This document shows, one piece after another, positions 46,001-59,723 of a stretch of 64,000 nt of DNA. The DNA comes from Tubulanus polymorphus (lineage: Eukaryota > Nemertea > Palaeonemertea > Tubulaniformes > Tubulanidae): contig NC_134025.1 of the NCBI RefSeq assembly GCF_964204645.1, forward strand, positions 6,453,001 to 6,517,000. The letters run 5' to 3'. Numbering within the stretch: the stretch's first letter is position 1; the number at the start of each line of letters is the position of its first letter. Made by a program: the position numbers and the translations under genes. A model generated the notes under the pieces. The model was not told the DNA's origin and did not search any database. It saw only the letters and a list, made by a program, of their open reading frames with translations.

Positions 46001-49000
46001 TCTTTTCACAATAAATATAGAGATAATCCACACTGTTGCACTTGAGATTTTCATTTTACATTCCCTATATGAGTAATATATCTTTAGATGTAGTAAACAT
46101 GACTGACTGATTGTGCAATGGCGCTATTTTATCATCAGCTTTAAACAGTGACCTCAGATTCCGGGTACAGTCCAGACAATACGTTTACAGAAGGGAATGC
46201 TTCGGTCTTTCCAGATGAAGAGAATGTAGAATCATAGGTTTCACATATATATCTACAGTAATTCATAAATCATCTATTAAACGCACATGGCGACAACCTC
46301 CCAGTGCAGTTCAGAATATGAATTAACCCCATTGGAACTCAGATCATAAATCATCGTATCATGGCGTAAGGATGATTACTATTGAAAGGCCTCGTTTAAT
46401 CTCATATAAAGTTAACACCTTTCTCCATAATCAGTAAAGCCCTGTAATCCCAATGGTACATCCATTAACACATGAGGGCTTTTTATGAACAAGGACCAGA
46501 CGGAAGCTATTACAGATTACCACGGCTAAATCTGAATAAGAAATAGTTTTTTTTTCTCAGGACTGTATCCCTAAATCGTGATATTTAAAGGATATCATAT
46601 AGCTTTGCATGCATTTTTATATAAAAAAAGAAAAGCTATCAGCCAAGGATAACAGAATGATATTATCCCTCGTTGAACCTAGCAGTCAACATTTCTAGAG
46701 AGGTTTGCTACCCACTTCCCCTTAAAGGATATCAGGTGCATGATGTCAATTTGACAGAACCAAGTAGTTAGATTGAACTGGATAGTTATCTCATTAAGGC
46801 TGGCTTATGTCGACAAGCAACGCGATGCCTACCGACGCAACTGGGTTTATCGCCGATTAGCGGCAACTAGCGGCCTACGAGAGGCCCCCAGTTGCTCCTC
46901 AATCGGTTCGACATAAGCCGGCTTGCGACGGCAACGCGACGCCTACCGACTCGTCGCAAGCCGTATCCGGCTAGTTGCCCATGTTCTACTCCGGCCTACG
47001 GTAGGCAGGCAGTTGCTTTCGATCGCAGCCGACATAAGCTCATCTGCGACGCGATGGAACTGAGCGCAGAGGTTCCAGCCAATGAGAGAACGCATATACA
47101 TAGTACAAATTATCACCGCTAGTCAGCGTCATTCGTAATTAGTCATAAACTTTCAAATTCAAGTAGTTCAAAACGTAAATCAAACCTTCAACACGGCAGA
47201 GGACTGGACTGAAGATCTAGAAACGAAATTGGTAGAATTATGGTGTGAGCGGCCATCTTTATAGATGTCGCTAGCACGCTGTATTCAAAACAGAATCAGA
47301 AAGATCAAAGTCTTAAAGAAATAGCTTTTCTAATAGAAATATATTTCCTAATAATTCAAATTTATTCTCAAAATGCTTATCACCTGACCATTTGAGCTGT
47401 TGCAGTTGCTAGTAATCGCAACCGACATAAGCAGGAAAGCAACTGGGAGGATCTCCTATCCCGCTAGTCGGCCTCAGTTGCTGCGAATCGGAGCGCAGTC
47501 GACATAAGCTGGGCTGCGATCGCGGTTGCTCTCATTTGCGTCGGTAGGAGTCGGTAGGCGTCGCGTTGCTTGTCGACATAAGCCAGCCTTTAGGCTGAAG
47601 ATGTATATGTTGATGTCCTTGGAACAATAACAAAGATCCTGGTTCAAAGTGTACTGATTTAGGCATAGTCTAATCTACAACTTCTAATGTATCTAATTGC
47701 TTATTTCTTAAAATTGAATGTGCTTTAAAGGAGTTTTTGACATTTTCCTGCTCAAATCAAAGGAGTTTCAAGCATCTTCACAGGCATTTTCCATTTAGAA
47801 GGAGTTTTTAAGGAATCAAGGAGTCGTAGAGGTGCAGTTGATAATACATCTACGTAATGAGTAGTATGCGACCAAAGAGCCGTGAAAAGTCTTCAGATGA
47901 TGTTGCAGCGTGATATGGTGAAGATCAAGTCTTGTCTGTAATCACCTTAGTAGAAGCTTTCATGACTCAGTTCCGTCAACTTAGACCCATCCTATTATGG
48001 ATCTAGGAAAAACATATGCAGCGCATTATACAAGATAAAAGTTATGAAAAACTCTTTTGCATACCTGGCCAAGTATATATATTTCAATGCCTCTATTTCT
48101 CATAGCTCGAGATATTTCGCCATTACGCGGGTCCATAGCCAGAATCAATCTGAAAGTACATAAAACATTTGCTACTTAACCGGACATTTTTCAAATGTTG
48201 GAATTTTGCAGAAGATTCGTAGCTGAAGAACTAAATCAATCCAGCGAAGTTGCAGATTGGAAAGTCGTTTCAGATGGAGTGATTCTCGACAGATGCCTCG
48301 AACGATTACAAGTATTGGTACAACATGCGAACGCCGTTAATGGACATTCTTTACCCGGAAATTGACGGCATTTTCCCCCAGAAAATTGACCGGCTGATGA
48401 CCAGCCAATTTACCACACTGACTGCGGGGATACGTAAAAATAATAATGTAAATATCGCACAACCAGCGTGGACAGAAAGATGAGACCGGCACTGAGACAC
48501 ATAACATGGCTTGATTGAGACGGAAATGATGTAAATTCTGTCCACTGCTCTAACACTAGACTCCTATAACGCGATTCAGTAGAGATTACAGACATTACCT
48601 CAGTGGTAAACTGATGGCTGATTCTGCAACAAAGTACCTGAATCACTAGCTTTAGGGTACAACAGTAATTGTAGGTTTCTTCATTATCAAATATCAAAGA
48701 CTTAGAGAGACAAAGAGGAATTTAGGGGTAAAAGTGAGCATTATGATTCATGACACCGAACGCTTTTGATCTCAACATTATTGATTTGTATGTAATTCAG
48801 TACAGCGAGAAAAAATCAAACCGTCGAGATTGGACTGCGTTGATAATAGAAGCAACAGAAGAAGAGCAATCGCCTCGAGTTTTTTTTTCCAGATTTTGAG
48901 AGAGAGGATCATTTTCCAGTTGAACTCAAGTCGCCGGAGGCGAATGCTGATAACGCACGTTTACTGGACTATTCACGTGGAAATCACGTCCTAAAAAACC

Positions 49001-52000
49001 TAATTATAACCGCAACCGAATTCCGAACTCGCGCTTGAACAAATATGCGACTCTTCTCCGCCGTTGATCAGCGTGACACGTTTGACTGGTTAAATGTTAA
49101 TGACAACCGAGTGAATGATTGATTCCAGTACGTTGACTGCGGAGATAATTTCATTAGTTTATATTTCCGGCTATCAACCCACATTCATTCATCGAAATAT
49201 GCCGCGGCGCTCAAAAAGAAAACCGGAGATCATCAGTAAAACAAATCTCACTGCCTCGTAGAAAACTTTAAGAAACAATTCAGCATCGATGAAATCAAAA
49301 GAAGTACCATACGTAGTGTATGATATATGGGTTAATCTGTGAAGAGATGCCAGTAAAACGATACATAAACCAATATCAGAATGAATCTACTCTTTAACAC
49401 TTCAACCACATCAATTATTTACACAGGCTCGCGTTTTCAAAATATTGAAAAATAACAGCCGATGTTTTCAGGCAATGACAAAATGTGGATATGTGGATAT
49501 ATGTATCCACATGTATGAATGAGTGCGGGTATAAATTACTCGCGGCGTCTTCGAAATATCTGGTGAGATTTAAATTGATTTTCGATATCCGTAGATACAC
49601 TGATGTAAGGTATCGATATCTCGTGAGAAACGCGGAGGATATACATTTGAATCAAATGTAATACTGGCATTTATATTGTACTGCATTACAAACTGATATC
49701 TGTATCATCAATATTGAATCTATACACAGGGAACTAAGATGTATCGCATCTAGTCATATACCTAGCATTCTAAGTATGAACCAAAAATTCATACAAACGG
49801 TGATTCAAACGTGAAAATAGTTAACAGGTGTTCCCAAAAGGTGGTTGGGGTACAAACAACCACCTTTTGGGTTATAGTGACTTTTCTAGATGAGGAGAAA
49901 TACTCTTTTGCGTCATAAATTTCGCAATTACAATCAACTATTCACTATGACAACAATTTAGATTTCAAAAAATTAATTTTAGATTGGGACAACTGCTTTA
50001 ACCTGTATCAAACAAGTAATATGGCCTAGGTTGTTTGGTTATTTAGAAAATTTGACATCTACTGAATTTGGCCCCTTTTGAAAGAGAATTGACCCCTTGA
50101 AGAATCCTGGAAATATCAAATGAAACTTGATTCCAAGTGCAGAATCTTCTCAATTTATCTGCGAGTCCATGCAAATAAATAAACCACATTACGACAAAAT
50201 GATAACAGCGTCAAATCATCACAACTGATACCGATGTCCGACTGACTATAGATCTTGCAGATTCCTGATGAGTGAATTGATTACAGATAGTCAATCGCGT
50301 ACATGATATTTCAATAATGATAGTCCGAGGATTTGGAATTTGTCTTTGATGCTTCGGCATTACGTCGTGTAGACGGATATAATTAATACCAGACAGCCGC
50401 AGGGACAATTAGTATAACATTATTATAAAGTGTGCTAGACCAGAAATATGACGAAGTATTCCATAGATATGAGTTACACCGAGTACAGCAGTAATCACTA
50501 GGAAGCTGCGTTAGGCTATTACAATATTCCCATCAAATTTCCAAATTACTGGTACGATTTAAAATCAAATTTGAGCAATAAGAAATTACTGTGTTCAGAA
50601 AATCTCCTGCACCCATGGGTATATGATATCTATGATTCTGGTATGCGTAATTCTATTGAATTGATTGAACCGAACTGATCAAGGCATTGTGAAAGTGATC
50701 CTACAGTTCACCTAGACATTTTTCATGAGGGCTCATTGACTGCATGTAGAAATTAATAATATATAGATCGGTGATCCGAAATCCTCAATGTCCTTGAAAA
50801 CTATTCCACCTGCTTGTAAGACCACTAGCGATAATTAGTCGGGCTGCTCCATTGAAGTCCACTCCATTGGAGTCGCATGTTAATTTTATCACTTGGATAA
50901 ATCAGTATTACCGATAGATAGAGAATCTATTCGCACCTGTCAGTGATTGATAGATAAATTACTCATAGATTGATAGCTTTCAGCGCCTGCTATACCACAT
51001 GGGTCATTGGGTACCTGCTGTAGGGATGATACAGCCAAGAAACAGTGTTATGAAACTTTGATCCAGATGACAATGAAGCAAAGGCCATAAATAGATGGAA
51101 ATTGATCTCAAACCAAAAGACAGAAGAGTTGATTCGTGAAGAAATAAAGAAGAACATTCAGACATTTGGACTGGCCCACAAATTTATGGAAAAGCTAAAT
51201 GAAAACAAAGAAATGTGAGAAATAACATGCGCGGGATATGAGAAATCATCGGTGGTTCATACCAGGCTATGGGACGTAGACATATCTAATGTAAAGCAAT
51301 TTCACAGTGGGAAAGAAAGAAAGGAATTTCCTACATTTCTCATCAATCAATTCTACATATAAAGATAAGCTGTGATCTAGACAGCGTCACAAAAAGGACG
51401 CAGCATACAAAACGGTCAATGAAATTGCCACAGAAACTAATAAAACATTCCGCAACAAGCAATGCAAAACAGACTCACAACACCGAGTACATCTGCTGAC
51501 AAGAAAAAATCTTGATCTCGCTAATAAATTCATTGTCACTCCATTGTTTGCTCAAACAAGCATTTGTATCACAAAATGTGAAAGTGACTTCAGAGACTTC
51601 AAAATGCAACAGAATATGCTGAGTGATACGCAGAAATCATTCATTCATATTATAGCAATACATAAGATGTTTCACCCTTGGCCAAGAAGGAATGGATGAG
51701 ACTGTCTCGCCAGATCTCAGAGGCAGTCCAGACAGAAGTAACAAATCTAATAAATCCAGGCTTCAAGATTGATAATTGAATGCGAAATAGATTCTGAAGG
51801 TGGCCAGCAGGCATTCAATACATAATATTATATCTTCAAGTGTTCAAATGGAAATAGAAAGAGGCTCAAAATGTGGAAATGATAACCTTTTTTGAATGCA
51901 AAGACATTCAATTCAGCAGAATTTTACAATTGACCCTATCTGAAAACATGCCATTGCATCTTTTCAGGATGTCACTAGAATCAAAGCTACTGGATTCCAA

Positions 52001-53632
52001 CAAAACACGTGAACACAATGTAACATACGAAGAAATTAGAGATCAGGATCGAAGTGGTCAATAGTTATTACGCAAATATAAACCTTATACAGTAAATCAC
52101 ACTTCCATCACATCCAAGGACTGCTTAATCATGGAGAAAATCCAATCTCAGATCGGTATACACAGTCTAAATACAGATAAACGAAAGTAGATTTCAATAG
52201 TTACATGCATGAGCAAATATTTACCCAGAATATCTTAAACACAAGATGCTAGGAATTGTATCAACTGACAAAATTGATTCCAACATCTATCAATTAAGAT
52301 GAGAGTGAAACACGGTATACATATATATAGATATAAGACACAGGAAGAAGGACGACAGTGCTGAGGAAATTCATAGATCTATTCATACATTTATATCTAT
52401 ATCAGGGTCCTAGCATATAGACGCACAGGTAAGACTAAACTAGCATTATGGATAAGGTTAAACCACCAACATCTATGAAAACCTAAGCCGGCAAAGCATT
52501 CTTCAGTGACTATTCTTTAATGAGTATATATACACAAATATATATTACAATCAAGAATGAATGCACATGTAATATGATATCGATACATTATCAATATCAG
52601 CGACAACTTAAATAAATCCAATGGTTTTAGTGGGATATATATGGTTTGCATTTCAAGGCTGAATTATTTCCATTTGATCGAGTAACGTACCGAAATTGAG
52701 GATGAGGTTTTATGGTCGGTATTTGACCATCGATGACGCCGCGTTCATTGATACACAGTCGTCCACCTGGTTCTAGCATGGCGTTCAAACGATCCAGCAC
52801 AGACGGACTGAAAAAAAAAACACGAAATCGTACAGACATCAGACATTATGTAATCACTCACTGCTCTAATGTTTTCTCTAGTGACAGGCGAGTCAATAGC
52901 TCGGTACAAAATATTGACAAAACCTCGTCGCAGGTACGACTAGAGTGTCTATATAAACCTGTGTTGAGAACATTTATGATAGGTTTGAGGACGTACTTGC
53001 AGAAGTTAACATTATCGATGAGAAGCCAGTCTCCACTCTTCAAGGCATTGATGAGAACGCTATCCACCCATTCGAATTGGCCGCCTCCAAGTACATGACC
53101 TTGACCTTTCCGCAAATGTTTCTCCACACCAGACAAAATGTCTGTTACAGCAAACAAACCATCTGAAGGGTCGATAATGAAACTTAAGTAACTTAATTCA
53201 AAAGAATGCTAACAATAAGAACTGACTGGCATTTGAATTCTGTTTGAAACTAATCGTGTATATTGAAATATACCTTTAAGATCAATTTTGAACTTTTGGG
53301 AAGTTCCATTGAGACAGTTTATCAGATTATGCAGACAGGACACTTTTCGTCTGATATCAGCCATCTTCTCTGTTAATTCTTGTTTCAAATCTAAAACAAA
53401 ACGATACGTACATAAGGGGTTTATCAATTACTGACACCTTGTAGAAAGACGATATCACCCAATCAAACCTGAGGCTTGTGTCGATTTATTGAATTCTGCC
53501 ATTTTCTGTAGTATAACTCGCATTTCTACCACAGCCCCTTGATGGCCCGAGGTGATCAGAGTTCGCATACATTGCTGTGAAAGTTCTTGCACAGATTTGG
53601 CAACATTCTCTAAAGTCCGTCCGATATCGGCC
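31024..53632 (-). CDS. MDN1: Midasin (MDN1/Rea1), 3' part of the gene
   Basis: Giant AAA-ATPase that strips assembly factors from pre-60S ribosomes. About 55 coding exons are visible. The most 5' are 53468-53632, 53275-53391, 52997-53162 (GGGQFEWVDSVL, Walker-B-like LLIDNVNF), 52691-52807 (SVLDRLNAMLEPGGRLCINE) and 48065-48149 (MDPRNGEISRAMRNRGIEIY), which together look like the last AAA module. From about 45.1 to 35.7 kb come the helical linker exons. Exons from about 35.6 to 33.1 kb are dominated by Asp/Glu, as in all midasins. The C-terminal MIDAS (VWA) domain has DDSSS in the exon near 32154-32331, then SDGRGLFLEG (31469-31678), and the last exon 31024-31209 ends FELISAADR. Most introns are ~80-150 bp, but the two between 45.1 and 52.7 kb are 2.9 and 4.5 kb. 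AAA modules 1-5 and the N-terminus were not found, so the 5' end is missing here. Confidence 0.95.
31280..31365. repeat. imperfect hairpin in the last MDN1 intron
   Basis: Outer arms GAGAGAAATCCCACAATAATTCAG and its reverse complement differ at one base. Inside, GTTCTTGAATA and TATTCAAGAAC form a second perfect stem around GAAC. A 13-nt bulge lies on the left side only. The whole structure is intronic, between the last two midasin exons. Confidence 0.85.
46797..47589. mobile_element. PIF/Harbinger-like non-autonomous DNA transposon
   Basis: The ends are inverted repeats of about 42 bp beginning AGGCTGGCTTATGTCGACAA, with one or two mismatches, and TTA flanks both sides (46794-46796 and 47590-47592), fitting the 3-bp target duplication of PIF/Harbinger elements. 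The inside repeats pieces of the end motif (CGACATAAGC and GACGCCTACCGAC) in both orientations. The element is GC-rich compared with the surrounding MDN1 intron. A 76-codon frame at 46892-47122 shows no transposase feature, so the copy is non-autonomous. Confidence 0.75.
48150..52690. other. long MDN1 intron, no gene called
   Basis: AT-rich intron between two midasin exons in phase. It holds a short perfect hairpin at 49833-49871. Around 51100-52080, stretches without long frames read like decayed coding sequence, possibly an old transposon, but no domain could be named. Confidence 0.55.
49833..49871. repeat. perfect 15-bp hairpin with 9-nt loop
   Basis: CCCAAAAGGTGGTTG and CAACCACCTTTTGGG flank GGGTACAAA inside an MDN1 intron. 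No mismatch is present in the stem. Confidence 0.9.
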
Positions 53633-54116
53633 TAAAAATAATAATCATAACCATCATAGTCAGAAAAAGGTAAGATTCTATTCTTGATTATCATTAATCA
53701 AATAGTTGTACAGAAACTAAGAGAAATATTTCTATTCTTATATCTTCCACTTATCAAAAGTGATGACATCTCTCATAGATTGCGATGCCTTTTGGCTACT
53801 AGTGTTCTGAACCACTATGCCATAATACTCTCCATCATATTTTCAATAATAACTGATCTATGACGAACGGTCAAACTGACGAAACCCCCACGGACTGATG
53901 AATAGTTAAGCAGTACTGATTTTCTCCGATACGATAAATCTGGTCAGTACAAGATATCTCCATGACTGCTGGAACCATAATGACAGAATTACAACCAGAG
54001 AATATATGATTCAATACTCGGCGCGACGGGCAGGTTTTTCTCTCTGCTCTCTATTGACTGTTTTATCTAAAGAATCATTTTAACGACACTTGCTTTTGTA
54101 TATATGCATTTGAGAG

Positions 54117-54142
54117 GACGTATAAACTGCAGTTTATACGTC
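54117..54142. repeat. perfect 26-bp palindrome
   Basis: GACGTATAAACTG and CAGTTTATACGTC abut without a spacer. It is non-coding and AT-rich in context. Confidence 0.9.
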
Positions 54143-55613
54143 AATATCTAAATATTCAAATTCATGAACTGGACTCCGTTTTATCGCCACCATATATTTC
54201 AAATTCTAGAGAACAAATATTCTTGGATGAATTTGATCGATGCGACAGTTGAAAGTGAAAGTAATTGCGTATTTCTTTCGGATACACAGGAAAAAATCAA
54301 TCGTAAAATCCACTTAATTATGTCGCGTTGACAGCCTTGAATTGAATTCGAAATAACGGTTTAAAAATGTGTGTCTCGTGGCTCTAAAATATCGACATCT
54401 GGTTAGTTATTTTAACGAATTGCATTTCTATGTCGAATGCCTAGAGCCGAAGCCCGCTGCCTGGTGGAAGCGACTAACACCAATTGACATTTTTTTTCTA
54501 GATGAAGTGATGCTCATGTTTTATTCATGTCTGATCTTTCAAGCAAGTGAAAATCATATTTCATCAAAAAGCTTTCTCCAGATATCTAATAATAGTTGAA
54601 CGGACACATCGTAAAAAGACGATAAAGACTTTGCACCATTGTAAGTGACGCCATAAAATATTCATCAACGCAAAAGATTAGTTTAGGTTTTTCATCATTC
54701 GCATTCAAATACTTCAATACGAGAATGAATGTACGTCAGTATTCTTTAGAATGCAGTCGTTAACAATTGTTCATGTATAGCAAATTAATTGGATTATAAC
54801 ATTAAAAGAATCCAGTGCCGTGGACAATGCAATACTGACCCCAAAAACCCTCCTTTTTAACTGTGGCAACACACTTCAATGATCATTTTCGGTTCGGCCT
54901 TAATGAAATTTGTAGACATCTCACACAGACAACCCAATGGAGAGGAAATTATTGCGAGTTCTGTTAGACGAGTCAATAAAATGCAGATTTGTATTCTGAA
55001 CAGGAAATTTCGGTTTTAGTCGAGTATCAAGTTTCATTAGCTAATGGAATACAAAATTTATCTATGTCTCGCTGCGGTCGTCGCTGACTGATCCTAAACT
55101 AAAATTGAACAAGGGAATTTTTGATTTCGAAGTCACACAAAAAATTCAGCAGGTGTGGCAACAGTAAATTAAGCTAGAAAGATCGATCGTTGAGCACCAT
55201 TTTTCGGATGATGGAAAATGTGTAATATTATTTCAGCTGCAGCTGCTAAATCAAAAATTCAATTATAATGCAATCATTTGACACTTGAATCACATGTCAT
55301 TAGAATCAAAACTCAGAGAGCTATAGTTATACAGTAGAGTGCAGCAAATGAGTCCAACCAGTACAAACCACGTCATAAACCATGCCTTATTCTACCCAAC
55401 AATAATAAACCATAGATACCTCGATATTACTTCTATCACCCAAAACCAGACATCTCCGATACCATCCATCATAAAAAACACTTTCTAAAAAGCTCAAAAC
55501 CCGTAAATTCTCATCAAGTAAAATCCATAAATACACTTCGATGTCATTTCTTTAATTTCCCCCCACTTAACATCGGACAAAAGCCACGACCAGTATATCA
55601 CGCATTATATCAG

Positions 55614-55801
55614 ATGGAAGTTCACTGCGGCAGCAACAGCAGCAGTACACAGTATGATACAGTCCCTTTAAGAAATAAATATATTGAACAGATCCCTGTT
55701 CAGGCGTTCAGTCCATTGAAAGAGACACACATGACACAAGCGATACGTGATGTCGGAAACTGGAGGACTTATTCACATTGGATCGTAATAGCAATAGCCA
55801 G
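55614..55801 (+). CDS. doubtful first exon of a small gene
   Basis: The frame starts MEVHCGSNSSSTQYDTVPLR and ends in a short hydrophobic run (HWIVIAIA) directly before a good donor (CCAG|GTATGT). Downstream, an acceptor at about 56097 leads into a frame that, if read from 56098, gives a clear membrane segment (FIVIMITIATAYIKAK) and a polar tail to 56397. That frame does not match the phase of this donor, however; the in-phase reading stops after about 32 residues. I recognise no family. Treat it as an unproven candidate. Confidence 0.2.
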
Positions 55802-58477
55802 GTATGTGAAACTTTCCTTACACCTTGACCATCATTTCCTTTTTTATTCCAGCTATTTCTCTCGGAAGATTTTTTACGTATTTACTGCCGGTCGGAGAAA
55901 TGTGAAGTTGTGATAAAATTTTATCGTTTTTAATATTTTTTGAAAAATATTTCATGTTTCTATGCAATACAAGAAAGGTGTGAATAGATCTGAAATTGAT
56001 TTTATTAGTCAATGCTATTTCAGTTTTACATTTTCTTATAGTTTCGTTGTCCGGAATACATTAACTACTAGATTTGACTGATCTTGATTAAAGTCAGGTG
56101 TCATCATACAGAAGTCGTACATCTCACAAAGAACATTGGGAAATTGGCAAAATCGAAGCAAATATCAATTGCTGTTATATTTATGTCTGCTGGGCAGTAA
56201 GCTCGGTTTTTATTGTTATAATGATCACTATAGCAACAGCTTATATAAAGGCCAAATCGACAAGAACAGAAAAAAATATCGAGCAAATAATTCGCAGTCA
56301 GTTGCGAGGAAAGATGAGCGAAATGTCAACAATAATCTGGGAATATCCATCAGCAGATGACAATACTATCACAGGCCCTCAACAGAGTCCACTGTAATTT
56401 CGATAAAAACTTTCGACTGATCAAATCTGAATTGACACGCTGATGAAATTATGATACATCTGCGAATTAGATTAATACGGACAACACTGGCTCGAGCAGC
56501 GTTGAAAAAAGTGAGCTCGTAATATTCTCCGACAACTGCGGCGATAACAAATATTCTGCTATGGCCATCTTTCTGTCCCCATTCTGCCATACAACATTTG
56601 CAGCTACGAGCCTAGTTCTTTTGATTTGTAACTTTTAGGATTGCCCAAGGATTTCTCTTTATTTGGAGCTAATCAAGTTGAATGACTTGTAGGTACTTAA
56701 ATGTGACGTGAAAAGACAAGAGTATCTGTGCTATGTGCTGTGTGCTATTCGCAAACGCCAACTTAAGCCACTACATGAAGTCTCTGTAGTATTTTACAGC
56801 CGATAAAATAGTGACCATAAAAGCGTATTATGTCTCCAGTGGGTAGTTGATTGCCACTTTTACCGATAAGAAATGATCCACTCGGATGCTATCGAACACA
56901 GGTCAACTAACTTTTACATTATTGAAGTTAATGATGTTTTTGTATTACATGCGCATATGATGTGTTTGAGAAATGAAGAAAAACTGAAAACTTGAAAAGG
57001 TTTGTCTGTAACTTAGGGTAATCAGATGTAACAGTAACCGTAGCAGTAACTTGCACCCATATGCACCATGCACAGGGTCCGATTTCTTTATTCCTAGTAC
57101 AGCCAGATGGCTGCACTGGATCCTTCATTACCATATAGCGCACTTAAAAATATATCGACTTATTACATTGTATGCATGGCTTATGCAAAAACAAATATAT
57201 ATACTACTATGTGTATGAAATGAAGAAAAAGTGAAAACTCTTTAACTCTTAAAGAATATTTGTTAGTAACTCAGGGTAATCAGACGTCTGATTACTGGAC
57301 AGCGGTGCGATGACCTTGGACATGGACGCTTGACACAAATACATAACCAGTAGGTCGTCATTGAGTTAACAGTCGGAGCAATATCTCAGAGATTTAATTA
57401 CGGACATCATCTTACGAATGCATCCCCGATGACAACCAGCGTACGACAACAACCACCGAACAGTCCAACGGATGATGAGCTGAACATTTGATATTAGAAC
57501 TGGATCCACTAATGGAGAAACGTTGCTTGTAGTAGAACTGAATTCGGTTGGGGGCTGTTCATAAAACGTCTATAAAACTATGCAGGAGAGTGGTAAAAAA
57601 TCCCTCTCACAGAAGCTTGAAAATTGGCAGTTTTGCCGATAACCATTTAGTGAATTCGTTTGACTGAGTATAAATATCTCAAACACTTAATACAGTACAC
57701 TACAGACACTACGACATTTATAGCAATACGCATTGAATCCGGACAACGATGACATCATGAAATCTTGAATATAATCAGTTTGAACTCGACCGGGATGGAT
57801 TTTTTGTCAAGATTGACACTAACTTTCTGTCGGTATGCGCATATTCAATGACTCTAGCGACTAACGCTGAATCGAGTTGGCACGCATCACGGATTCTGAA
57901 CCACGCTCCTCGCGATCTAAAAACTTCTGTCATCAATTCAGTCGCGCAAATGCCAATATTTGAATACCTGTCGCAGTGCGGAATGTTTAAATTCCGGCGG
58001 TATCAAGAGAATTAAGAGCTAATCACACAGTAACCTGAAGTATCAAACCCTCCAGATAATTAGATCTTCACATGTTGATAATAACCTCAAATGACTTCAA
58101 CGAAAAATGACAGAACAAGAAATCAAACTTTCCGAGGACTTTTATCTACCGGTACTTTCTTCTACCTTTCTGTTCTTTGCATCGCAAAGAAGGAATGGAT
58201 TTGCTTGTTGCTATGGAAACAAATTACCTTATTAATAGATTAATGTAAATTATCGAATCACCATGATAACGTAAAGGTTAGAAAAAATGGGCTGATCTCT
58301 AGCATCTCAAGATTTCTTAGACACAAGGATCCATCGGAATACATAAGAAATCCTTTTTCAAATATGAAATACAGAAACTAAAGCTTTGTTACGTCAAAAA
58401 AATGTTTCAGATCTTAGAGCGAACTTTTCCCCCGAGAAGGCCTATATTTAGAGTCAGTCGTATTTGTTGATCTGGGA

Positions 58478-58759
58478 ATGAACTATCAAGGTATTCGTTT
58501 AATGCCACAATCACGCAGCAAAAGCCATTTTGACCCGTCATTTCTTCCATATGTATCGATCGATCGACTCAGAAAGCCGATACCCATTCACAGGCCATAT
58601 ATAACATTACATGTCAACCGCATATTTTTAACGCTATCAAACATTCGCAGGCATTTGTCAGCTAACGTTTTAAACGAGCTTGAAGAAGTAGATATTCCTA
58701 TTTACTTAATAAAAAAGAAACTGAAAGGTTCTATCATTGGGAAGAGCGATATTCAATAG
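58478..58759 (+). CDS. isolated 93-codon ORF, unproven
   Basis: An ATG-started frame of 93 residues, basic, with a segment that reads like a globular protein (HRPYITLHVNRIFLTLSNIR followed by ANVLNELEEVDIPIYL). No domain, repeat or splice context was recognised. In an AT-rich 9-kb spacer a chance frame of this size is possible. Confidence 0.15.
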   Translation: MNYQGIRLMPQSRSKSHFDPSFLPYVSIDRLRKPIPIHRPYITLHVNRIFLTLSNIRRHLSANVLNELEEVDIPIYLIKKKLKGSIIGKSDIQ

Positions 58760-59587
58760 GAAATAGAATCTTAAGAATGACATCGCAACGCGCGACCAAT
58801 ACAGCGCGAATAAAATCAATACATCGCTGAAAAACGAAAAACTCCAATAAATTTATTCCAAATAGTTTATAGCATGTTGAAATGTATTGAAGCGGTTTGA
58901 TACATTTTGATCATTGCGTAACACTTTGCGCTAATTTTTTCGAGTTAAGTGATCAATTACCGAGATAATGGAGAAATCATGTTAGCTCCTGAGATAGATT
59001 AACGCAACTGCGCTCACAGTTCTAACTGGTCACTGCTGATGTCTAAGAAAATGCGTGCACTACATCAGAATAATACTATAGTAAGTATCATGCTTATACG
59101 AAATTCGTCTCTAAGTATTCAATACTCAGAAACGCTCAGCAACCATCAAACCCCTTTCAACGTTTGTTGCCTCTGATGTTAAATTGAAGACTGGTTCATT
59201 AGATCAGGGCTTATCACCAGATGTGGTGCATCAACGACATCACGGTCACTCGGTCAATATTCACCGGTTGATCGAAACTGCGGATGATAAACGACTGAAA
59301 TAGGGCTCCTTGATACCGGCAACTGTTCAATCGACCAGCTACATACAGTCAAACTTCATTGCGACCAAGAAAAACACGGCGTTATAACAAATTTGTCATT
59401 GTCAAAGAATGGTATTTTCATTGAAGTTGGTGTAAAGTGTTATGACAGACGACCACTGCACTAGTATTAGCCAAAATATTGCTGTCTAAGTTGGGGTCAA
59501 ATGTCAGGGGTCACCAGTGTTGTTGTAGAAACATAAAAACTGGGCTGGATATCAATACATATTCTATCTTTTTGATGATGATGATCA

Positions 59588-59723
59588 GGGCCCAGTTTCA
59601 CGAAAAAGTTTAAGCCTAAAACAGTTAAGTTTGAATTGTTGTCCTCATTGTCGAAAACATGAAGTAACCAATGGCAATTACACCAAAAGTTTTAGGCTTA
59701 AACTTTTTCGTGAAACTGGGCCC
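59588..59723. mobile_element. 136-bp MITE with 34-bp terminal inverted repeats
   Basis: It begins GGGCCCAGTTTCACGAAAAA and ends with the reverse complement. The inverted repeats extend to about 34 bp (to GCCTAAAA) and appear perfect. Only ~65 bp separate the arms. No unambiguous target-site duplication is visible. The 67-codon frame starting at 59631 lies partly inside it and is not a gene. Confidence 0.85.
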
